A stretch of 64,000 bases of DNA from positions 629,685 to 693,684 of the forward strand of contig NZ_CM001974.1 in the NCBI RefSeq assembly GCF_000406105.1, given 5' to 3'. The DNA is from Dickeya chrysanthemi NCPPB 402 (lineage in GTDB: Bacteria > Pseudomonadota > Gammaproteobacteria > Enterobacterales > Enterobacteriaceae). The notes under the pieces were generated by a model, which was not told the origin of the DNA, did not search any database, and was given only the letters and a program-made list of their open reading frames with translations. Shown piece by piece: positions 57,360-64,000 of this stretch. Each line of letters begins with the position of its first letter. Position 1 is the first letter of the stretch. The position numbers were made by a program, and so were the translations under genes.

Positions 57360-58538
57360 ATGAAAAGATGCGGATTACGTCGTACCCTCTGTGTTCTGAT
57401 GTGCTGTCTGGCGAGTGCCCCGCTTATGGCAAATGATCATTCCTATACAACGACGTCGGTGACGGATGACGCGTTGCCCACGTTCTACCCGCAACTGAAG
57501 CAGCAACTGACGTACCCTGATGCGTGGTCGTCCGGGCGTTATGACCACTTCGACCAATGGCGACGACATGCCCGCCAGGTGGTGCGTTCATTGCTGCTGA
57601 CGCCCGATTCTCACCGTGCTTTTGAACCGCAGGTTGTCGACAGGCTGGACCGTGAGAGTTATGTGGCCGAAAAGGTTGCATTCAACCTTACCGATGAAAG
57701 CCGGGTGCCGGGTCTACTGTTGACGCCAAAAACGCCGGGGCCGCATCCGGCGGTATTGTTGCTGCATGATCACGGTTCGAAATTCGATATCGGCAAAGAG
57801 AAAATGATCCGCCCATGGGGCGACGATACGCGAGTCGCTTCCGCCAACGCGTGGGCTGACCGTTACTTCACCGGCCGGTTTGTCGGCGATGAGCTGGCGA
57901 AGCGGGGATATGTGGTGCTGGCGGTAGATGCGCTGGGATGGGGCGACCGGGGGCCGCTTAAGTACGAACAACAGCAGGCACTGGCCAGTAATTTTTTCAA
58001 TCTGGGGCGCTCACTGGCTGGCAACATGGCCTACGAGGATATGCGATCGCTGGATTTTCTGGCGTCGTTGCACTCGGTTGACCCGCAACGCGTGGGTGTC
58101 GTCGGGTTTTCCATGGGAGCTTACCGTGCCTGGCAACTGGCGGCGTTGTCGGATAAGGCGGCCGCCACGGCGGCCATTTCCTGGATCGGCACCTATGAGG
58201 GGTTGATGGTGCCCGGCAACAATGTACTGCGCGGTCAATCCGCCTTCTATATGTTGCATCCCGGGCTACCTGCACATCTTGATTTCCCTGATGTCGCCAG
58301 TATCGCTGCACCCCGGCCGATGCTGTTCTTCAACGGCGGCAAAGATAACTTGTTCCCGCAGCAGGCGGTGCAGGCGGCCTATGATCGAATGCATCAGGTG
58401 TGGCGGTCGCAACATGCCGATGAACGGCTGGAAACCCGTATCTGGCCGGAGTTGGGGCATGTGTTTTATCAGCAACAACAAGAGGCGGTGTTCCAGTGGT
58501 TGGATCGCTGGCTGGTAGCGTCGCCGGCGCAGCGGTGA
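57360..58538 (+). CDS. Secreted alpha/beta hydrolase (dienelactone hydrolase/acetyl esterase-like)
   Basis: The 392-residue protein starts with a signal peptide (KRCGLRRTLCVLMCCLASAPLMA) after a strong AGGGGGAG site. PHPAVLLLHDHGSKFDIGKE forms the oxyanion region, the nucleophile is S251 in GFSMGAYRAW, and the Asp and His are probably in FNGGKDNLFP and LGHVF. It resembles large secreted esterases of the abhydrolase_7 type. A role on plant cell-wall or xenobiotic esters is possible but not shown. It replaces yacH between lpd and acnB of E. coli. Confidence 0.75.
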   Translation: MKRCGLRRTLCVLMCCLASAPLMANDHSYTTTSVTDDALPTFYPQLKQQLTYPDAWSSGRYDHFDQWRRHARQVVRSLLLTPDSHRAFEPQVVDRLDRESYVAEKVAFNLTDESRVPGLLLTPKTPGPHPAVLLLHDHGSKFDIGKEKMIRPWGDDTRVASANAWADRYFTGRFVGDELAKRGYVVLAVDALGWGDRGPLKYEQQQALASNFFNLGRSLAGNMAYEDMRSLDFLASLHSVDPQRVGVVGFSMGAYRAWQLAALSDKAAATAAISWIGTYEGLMVPGNNVLRGQSAFYMLHPGLPAHLDFPDVASIAAPRPMLFFNGGKDNLFPQQAVQAAYDRMHQVWRSQHADERLETRIWPELGHVFYQQQQEAVFQWLDRWLVASPAQR

Positions 58539-58599
58539 GTACCGGGCGCCGACCAAACGGGCGCCCAGATGAAGAATAGCGCTGGAGTAGCGCCGCCGG

Positions 58600-59931
58600 T
58601 TATGACAGCAACTGAACCAGCGCGGCCAAAGAACCGGGCGTGCGTAACGGGCTGTGGCTAAGCACCTTATCTGCCGCCAGCCACGGCAGCAGGCTCAGCG
58701 TCTGACGCAGCTTGGCCGCGACATCAGTTTTTACCGCGGCGGTTTGTTGCCAGCTGACTCTGGCGTTAAAACATGACCCATCTTTCATCAGCATACTGAC
58801 GTCATGGAAGCGGGCGTCGGGGTTCTGCTCATCCGGCGGTGCGTTGGGGTCCACCCGGCGCGATACCTTGTCTGCCAGTGCGGCGATGCGAAGATCAACC
58901 GGCCCCTCGGTAAAGCGTTCCAACCGTAATTCCCCTTCCAGCAACGCGGCGGCAATCACGTATTCGAGGCTAAAACGCCCTTCAACGCCGGTGGCGGCTT
59001 GTCGGATAAACGGCGCTGCGTCGCCGCCGGCGGGAAACATCACGGTAATACCATCAACGGCGTCAGGCAGGTCGCCTGGCTGTCGTCCAGAACGTGTTAG
59101 CCACTGTTCCCGCAGAAGAAACGCCGCCTCCGCCGCGCTGTGGGTACCGCCACAGGTCGGGTAACGTTTAAAGGTCAGCCCGGGAGACGCCATACGCCAC
59201 GGTGCGCCCCAGCCGGTGACTAATGCGTCATCGTGGTGCCGTCCATCGCCGTGGGCGGCGAGAAACGCCTCCAGCACGGTATCGGGGTTGCCGTGGAATC
59301 CCGCCAGCGCCAGTTGCGCGGCACTTAACCCGGCACGTGCCGCCAGCCCGGCATGCAGCGGCTTCATGGCGGAGCCGAACTGCGCGCGCAGCCCGGCCGC
59401 CTGCGACGCCGCCAGTCCGAGCGCATTCGCGGTTTGAGCGGTTGTCGCATTCATCAGACGGCAACTGGCCGCCGCCGCTGCAATAGCGCCTAACGTCGCG
59501 GTATTGTGATAACCCAGGCTGTAATGACGCGGCCCGGCCGCCAGCCCCAGCCGTCCGGCGGTTTCGACGCCGATAATATAAGCGGTGAGAAACTGTTCTT
59601 CCGCGATCGCCGGTTGCTCGCCGGCCAGCGCCAGCAACGCCGGCAGGATCACCGTGCCGGGGTGGCCGCGAAACCCGGAGTGAAAATCGTCAAAATCCAG
59701 CGCGTGCCCGGCATACCCGAGCAGCAGGCTGCGAGTCTGGCTGTCGTGGCCGGAATAAACCGCTTTCAACGGCGCAAGCCCGCTGTCTGCCACCGCGCCG
59801 TACCAGACCGGCAGCGCGCAGGCGAGAAAATCCGTCACGCCATCGCGAGCGAGTTCAAGGGTTGCGGCATCAGGTTGAGAAGTGGCAATCAGCTGTGCCA
59901 ACGAGTGGGTAATAGGGCTATCGGCGGACAT
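58600..59931 (-). CDS. MmgE/PrpD family protein
   Basis: The 443-residue protein shows the MmgE/PrpD hallmark stretches DFLACALPVWYG, LLGYAGHALDFDDFHSGFRGHPGT, GYHNTATLGAIAAAAASCRLM and GLTFKRYPTCGGTHSAAEAAFLL. Members include 2-methylcitrate dehydratase, cis-aconitate decarboxylase and iminodisuccinate epimerase; the specific substrate cannot be told from sequence alone. It is GC-rich and next to acnB, which also handles citrate/aconitate-type compounds, but no prpBC genes are nearby. Confidence 0.85.
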   Translation of the reverse strand: MSADSPITHSLAQLIATSQPDAATLELARDGVTDFLACALPVWYGAVADSGLAPLKAVYSGHDSQTRSLLLGYAGHALDFDDFHSGFRGHPGTVILPALLALAGEQPAIAEEQFLTAYIIGVETAGRLGLAAGPRHYSLGYHNTATLGAIAAAAASCRLMNATTAQTANALGLAASQAAGLRAQFGSAMKPLHAGLAARAGLSAAQLALAGFHGNPDTVLEAFLAAHGDGRHHDDALVTGWGAPWRMASPGLTFKRYPTCGGTHSAAEAAFLLREQWLTRSGRQPGDLPDAVDGITVMFPAGGDAAPFIRQAATGVEGRFSLEYVIAAALLEGELRLERFTEGPVDLRIAALADKVSRRVDPNAPPDEQNPDARFHDVSMLMKDGSCFNARVSWQQTAAVKTDVAAKLRQTLSLLPWLAADKVLSHSPLRTPGSLAALVQLLS

Positions 59932-60374
59932 GATGGTTTCTGTACTGTGGCTAAAATGTGAAGAAAGACAATGCCGTGAATGGCGCGTAAAGCATAGTCA
60001 TTTTTTCTGCTTTGCACCGATCGACTGACGACGCAGTATACCCTGACGGTTGAGCCGGTAGCCGGTGTTGCCCGCGTATTTTCTTTTATTATCCTTATCA
60101 TTTCTGTGGGGTAGTCGGTGGTTGATTTTACCGCCAACTGCTATGCTGGCCTCAAGGCAGAAGGTTCGGACTCGCGGCTAAACGCAACATACCACCTTAG
60201 GCGGCAAGTGGAAATGTTGCCTTAATGTAAACGAATTAACAAACGGTTCAAACTCTGATATGGTGGACGGGCTGGACCGGGCACTCTGACCTTACCTATC
60301 CATACGCTGATAATCAGCCTAAAGCTGGAACTGAGCGCCGGGCATAATTAGACAATGAGAGCGAGGAGAACGTC
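59932..60374. promoter_or_regulatory. acnB upstream region
   Basis: A 443-bp stretch without a convincing ORF. It contains a hairpin (60184-60220) whose outer arms are GCAACAT/ATGTTGC with an inner CCAC/GTGG pair, about 155 bp upstream of acnB, and a Shine-Dalgarno GAGGAG just before the GTG start. The acnB promoter presumably lies between about 60220 and 60300. Confidence 0.45.
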
Positions 60375-62972
60375 GTGCTAGAAGATTATCGCAAGCACGT
60401 AGCCGAGCGGGCTGCACAAGGGATCGTACCCAAACCGCTAGAGGCTTCGCAGATGGCGGCACTGGTGGAATTGTTGAAAAACCCCCCCGCCGGAGAAGAA
60501 GAATTTTTAGTCGATTTGTTAGTTAATCGTGTTCCGCCGGGTGTTGATGAGGCGGCCTACGTCAAAGCCGGTTTCCTGGCTGCCATCACCAAAGGCGAGA
60601 CGGTTTCTCCCCTCGTCACCCCTGAGAAAGCCACTGAATTATTGGGCACCATGCAAGGCGGCTACAACATTCAGCCGTTGATCGAAGCGCTGGATAATCC
60701 TGCCCTCGCTCCGGTTGCCGCCAAAGCGTTATCCCACACCCTGCTGATGTTTGATAATTTCTACGACGTGGAAGAAAAAGCCAAAGCCGGCAATGCCCAC
60801 GCGCAGCAGGTTGTCAAATCCTGGGCTGATGCCGAGTGGTTCCTCTCCCGCCCGCAGTTGGCGGAAAAAATTACCGTCACGGTATTCAAGGTGACCGGTG
60901 AAACCAATACCGATGATCTCTCCCCGGCGCAGGATGCCTGGTCGCGTCCGGATATTCCGCTACACGCGCTGGCCATGCTGAAAAACGCCCGCGAAGGCAT
61001 CGAGCCGGATCAGGCTGGTGTGGTCGGCCCGATCAAGCAGATCGACGCGCTGAGCAAAAAAGGCTTCCCGTTAGCCTACGTCGGCGACGTCGTCGGTACC
61101 GGGTCTTCCCGTAAATCCGCGACTAACTCCGTGTTGTGGTTCATGGGTGACGATATCCCGAACGTGCCGAACAAGCGCGGCGGCGGTGTGGTGCTGGGCG
61201 GCAAGATTGCGCCGATTTTCTTCAACACCATGGAAGATGCCGGTGCGCTGCCGATCGAAGTCGACGTTGCCCAACTGAATATGGGCGATGTGATTGATAT
61301 TTATCCGTATAAGGGTGAAGTCCGTCACCACGACAGCAACGAACTGCTGGCCAATTTTGAACTGAAAACCGATGTCCTGCTGGACGAGGTTCGCGCAGGC
61401 GGCCGTATTCCGCTGATTATCGGTCGCGGTTTGACGTCTAAGGCGCGCGAGTCGCTGGGTTTACCGCACAGCGATGTGTTCCGCCAGGCGAAAGACGTCG
61501 TGCCGAGCAGCCGCGGTTTCTCGCTGGCGCAGAAGATGGTCGGCCGTGCCTGCGGCACCGACGGTATTCGTCCGGGCGCTTACTGCGAGCCGAAGATGAC
61601 TTCGGTCGGTTCTCAGGATACCACCGGCCCGATGACCCGCGACGAACTGAAAGATCTGGCTTGTCTGGGATTCTCCGCCGATCTGGTGATGCAGTCTTTC
61701 TGTCACACCGCCGCTTATCCTAAGCCGGTTGACGTGAGTACCCATCACACCCTGCCGGATTTCATCATGAACCGCGGCGGCGTGTCGCTGCGTCCGGGCG
61801 ACGGCGTGATCCACTCCTGGTTGAACCGTATGTTGTTGCCGGATACCGTCGGCACTGGCGGCGACTCCCATACCCGTTTCCCGATCGGCATTTCCTTCCC
61901 GGCGGGTTCCGGTCTGGTGGCGTTTGCCGCAGCAACCGGCGTGATGCCGCTGGATATGCCGGAATCGGTACTGGTGCGCTTTAAAGGCCAGATGCAGCCG
62001 GGGATCACCCTGCGCGATCTGGTACATGCGATCCCGTATTACGCTATCCAGCAAGGTTTGCTGACCGTGGAGAAGAAAGGTAAGAAAAACATCTTCTCCG
62101 GTCGTATCCTGGAAATCGAAGGCTTGCCGGATCTGAAGGTTGAGCAAGCGTTCGAACTGACCGACGCCTCGGCGGAGCGTTCTGCGGCGGGCTGTACCAT
62201 CAAGCTCAACAAAGAACCGATAATCGAATACCTGAATTCCAACATCATTCTGCTCAAGTGGATGATTGCTGAAGGCTACGGCGACCGCCGTACGCTGGAG
62301 CGTCGTATTGAGGGCATGGAGAAATGGCTGGCGGATCCGCAGTTGCTGGAAGCCGATGCCGATGCGGAATATGCCGCGGTTATCGACATCGATCTGAACG
62401 AGATCAAAGAGCCGATTCTGTGTGCGCCGAACGATCCGGATGATGCGCGTCTGCTCTCCACGGTGCAGGGCGATAAAATCGATGAAGTATTCATCGGTTC
62501 CTGCATGACCAACATCGGTCACTTCCGTGCCGCCGGTAAATTGCTGGATCAGTATAAAGGACAGTTGCCGACCCGTCTGTGGGTAGCGCCGCCGACCCGT
62601 ATGGATGCCGCACAACTGACCGAAGAAGGCTACTACAGCGTATTCGGTAAGAGCGGCGCTCGTATCGAAATCCCCGGTTGTTCGCTGTGCATGGGTAACC
62701 AGGCGCGCGTGGCAGACGGTGCGACCGTCGTGTCGACCTCCACCCGTAACTTCCCGAACCGCTTGGGTGCGGGTGCCAATGTCTATTTGGCCTCTGCTGA
62801 ACTGGCTGCGGTTGCCTCGCTGCTGGGGCGTTTACCTACGCCGGATGAGTACCAGCAGTATATGGCGCAGGTGGACAAGACGGCGGATGACACTTACCGT
62901 TATCTGAACTTCGACCAGTTGCAGCAGTACACCAACAAAGCGGACAAGGTGATCTTCCAGACCGCCGTGTAA
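60375..62972 (+). CDS. acnB: Aconitate hydratase B
   Basis: The 865-residue enzyme converts citrate to isocitrate and, without its cluster, binds RNA. It has the N-terminal HEAT-like domain of bacterial AcnB ([20 protein letters not shown]), then the swivel and catalytic domains. [17 protein letters not shown] and [10 protein letters not shown] hold the [4Fe-4S] ligands. The start is GTG 60375 with GAGGAG upstream. Length equals E. coli AcnB. Confidence 0.99.
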   Translation: MLEDYRKHVAERAAQGIVPKPLEASQMAALVELLKNPPAGEEEFLVDLLVNRVPPGVDEAAYVKAGFLAAITKGETVSPLVTPEKATELLGTMQGGYNIQPLIEALDNPALAPVAAKALSHTLLMFDNFYDVEEKAKAGNAHAQQVVKSWADAEWFLSRPQLAEKITVTVFKVTGETNTDDLSPAQDAWSRPDIPLHALAMLKNAREGIEPDQAGVVGPIKQIDALSKKGFPLAYVGDVVGTGSSRKSATNSVLWFMGDDIPNVPNKRGGGVVLGGKIAPIFFNTMEDAGALPIEVDVAQLNMGDVIDIYPYKGEVRHHDSNELLANFELKTDVLLDEVRAGGRIPLIIGRGLTSKARESLGLPHSDVFRQAKDVVPSSRGFSLAQKMVGRACGTDGIRPGAYCEPKMTSVGSQDTTGPMTRDELKDLACLGFSADLVMQSFCHTAAYPKPVDVSTHHTLPDFIMNRGGVSLRPGDGVIHSWLNRMLLPDTVGTGGDSHTRFPIGISFPAGSGLVAFAAATGVMPLDMPESVLVRFKGQMQPGITLRDLVHAIPYYAIQQGLLTVEKKGKKNIFSGRILEIEGLPDLKVEQAFELTDASAERSAAGCTIKLNKEPIIEYLNSNIILLKWMIAEGYGDRRTLERRIEGMEKWLADPQLLEADADAEYAAVIDIDLNEIKEPILCAPNDPDDARLLSTVQGDKIDEVFIGSCMTNIGHFRAAGKLLDQYKGQLPTRLWVAPPTRMDAAQLTEEGYYSVFGKSGARIEIPGCSLCMGNQARVADGATVVSTSTRNFPNRLGAGANVYLASAELAAVASLLGRLPTPDEYQQYMAQVDKTADDTYRYLNFDQLQQYTNKADKVIFQTAV

Positions 62973-62999
62973 ACCGCTATAGTTCGTCGCGATAAAAGG

Positions 63000-63028
63000 A
63001 AGGGAGGCCGAAAGGTCTCCCTTTTTTT
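63000..63028 (+). terminator. Terminator after acnB
   Basis: AGGGAGGCC and GGTCTCCCT pair (one G-T) around GAAA, then a run of T. It lies 28 bp downstream of acnB. Confidence 0.88.
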
Positions 63029-63072
63029 ACTGTTGTGGCACGCGATAGTGAATCAGGCAGAGGGGAACGATC

Positions 63073-63435
63073 ATGGACTATGAGTTTGTGCGTGGTGTAA
63101 CCGGGCAGGTGGTGGTCCGGATGTCGATGGGCCATGAAGCAGTCGGGCATTGGCTAAATGAAGAGGTTAAGGGCCAACAGGCCGTGCTGGACGAAGTGGA
63201 AGCGGCGGTGCGTGAGCTCTCCGGCAGTGAGCGTCAGTGGGAGCGCGCCGGTCATGAATACACCTTATTGTTGGATAGCGAAGAAGTGATGGTTCGTGCC
63301 AACCAACTGGCGTTTGAAACCGATGAGTTGGAAGAAGGCATGAGTTATTACGATGAAGAAAGCCTGTCGTTATGCGGTCTGGAGGACTTTCTGGAATTGC
63401 TGGAGAAATACCGGGCATTTGTGGATAAAGGGTGA
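63073..63435 (+). CDS. yacL: UPF0231 family protein YacL
   Basis: The 120-residue acidic protein ([32 protein letters not shown]...) matches E. coli YacL in length and sequence. Its function is unknown. It follows acnB as in E. coli; the speDE genes that come next there are not present in the remaining bases. Confidence 0.93.
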   Translation: MDYEFVRGVTGQVVVRMSMGHEAVGHWLNEEVKGQQAVLDEVEAAVRELSGSERQWERAGHEYTLLLDSEEVMVRANQLAFETDELEEGMSYYDEESLSLCGLEDFLELLEKYRAFVDKG

Positions 63436-63790
63436 TTATTGAGGGAATACCGTCTGACGCGATCTACCGCAGAATAGGGGCGGTGAGGCATAAGCCGATG
63501 TACGGTATGAAGCCATCGCCGTGATTATTCCTCTGCGGATATAACGTCGTGAGACCCATGGATGGGTTGAGTCATACCGAGAAATTACCTGGAAAATTGA
63601 AAAGTAGCGCATATCTCCTGCCATCATTCGAATTATTCTGGTTATATGACAATTGTCTCCAATTGTATTAATAGTGTGAGTCGATGTTCTGAGCTATCGA
63701 TTATGGTGTGCATTTGGCTTAGTATGAGCTAAAAATGTTATCATATTATTAAAACACACAGTAAGCGGTTAAGTTGGCACCGGAGGAAAT
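63436..63790. other. yacL to chemoreceptor intergenic region
   Basis: This 355-bp stretch becomes strongly AT-rich after 63640. It has no gene I can support, and presumably carries the promoter of the following chemoreceptor gene. Confidence 0.4.
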
Positions 63791-64000
63791 ATGAAAAATA
63801 CCATGACGGTAAAAAAACAAATTGTCATCGGATTTATTATTCCGATATTAGTGAGTGTATTGTTAGGGGTTTTAGGGCTGCTCACCATTCGTTATATTAG
63901 TAATACATTAACTGAAATTAATGATGAGAATAGCGTTAAGCAATTCTATGCGGTGAATTTGCGTGGCAGCGTTCATGATCGGTCAATCGCTGTGCGGGAT
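63791..64000 (+). CDS. Methyl-accepting chemotaxis protein (partial, cut by window end)
   Basis: The reading frame begins at ATG 63791, with GGAGG six bases upstream, and is open to the window end (70 codons). It starts MKNTMTVKKQIVIGFIIPI and contains a transmembrane helix (about residues 11-32), then a periplasmic four-helix-bundle start with LRGSVHDRSIAVRD, a common MCP ligand-binding-domain signature. The signalling domain is outside the window. Such receptors are numerous in Dickeya. Confidence 0.8.
   Translation, partial: MKNTMTVKKQIVIGFIIPILVSVLLGVLGLLTIRYISNTLTEINDENSVKQFYAVNLRGSVHDRSIAVRD

Noticed and set aside
63436-63627. A 63-codon minus-strand frame after yacL
   Set aside because: Starts without a Shine-Dalgarno, no motif, and lies in what looks like the chemoreceptor promoter region.

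Overview
The window is a chromosomal stretch from an enterobacterium, most likely a soft-rot Dickeya-type species. This is an inference. The gene order follows the E. coli 2-minute region (sgrR, leuABCD, ilvIH, cra, mraZ-to-secA cell wall and division cluster, mutT, yacG-zapD-coaE, guaC, hofCB-ppdD, nadC, ampDE, aroP, pdhR-aceEF-lpd, acnB, yacL). The proteins look close to, but distinct from, those of E. coli. The tryptophanase locus fits the indole-positive phenotype known for Dickeya. I see no tRNA, rRNA, CRISPR array, insertion sequence or prophage.

Layout. 1-1.5 kb: 5' part of sgrR with the divergent sgrS/sgrT dual-function RNA. 1.5-4.3 kb: an accessory insert with a tnaC-tnaA operon lacking tnaB, and a Fur-box siderophore-interacting protein. 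4.3-9.2 kb: leuLABCD on the minus strand with an attenuator. 9.4-14 kb: an acyl-CoA synthetase gene where E. coli has leuO, then ilvIH. 14-16.5 kb: cra, alaE and an AT-rich interval with a possible small gene. 16.5-37.5 kb: the dcw cluster mraZ-rsmH-ftsL-ftsI-murE-murF-mraY-murD-ftsW-murG-murC-ftsQ-ftsA-ftsZ-lpxC, then secM-secA. It lacks ddlB, and a DUF721 gene is inserted antisense between lpxC and secM. 37.5-49.4 kb: mutT, yacG, zapD, coaE, guaC, the type IV pilus-like hofC-hofB-ppdD, nadC, tsx with a PurR box, ampD-ampE and aroP. 50-57 kb: pdhR-aceE-aceF-lpd. 57.3-60 kb: a secreted alpha/beta hydrolase and an MmgE/PrpD-family gene. 60.4-64 kb: acnB, yacL and the start of a chemoreceptor gene.

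Most of the window is conserved housekeeping: branched-chain amino acid synthesis, peptidoglycan precursors and divisome, Sec export, pyruvate dehydrogenase and the TCA cycle. The unusual points are small regulatory elements and departures from the E. coli order. They are a tnaC leader peptide with a C-terminal extension, a diverged SgrT, a palindromic remnant in place of ddlB, the antisense DUF721 gene, a SecM arrest motif lacking the usual Phe, and a duplicated, structured ilvIH leader. I did not find a wholly new multi-gene system.
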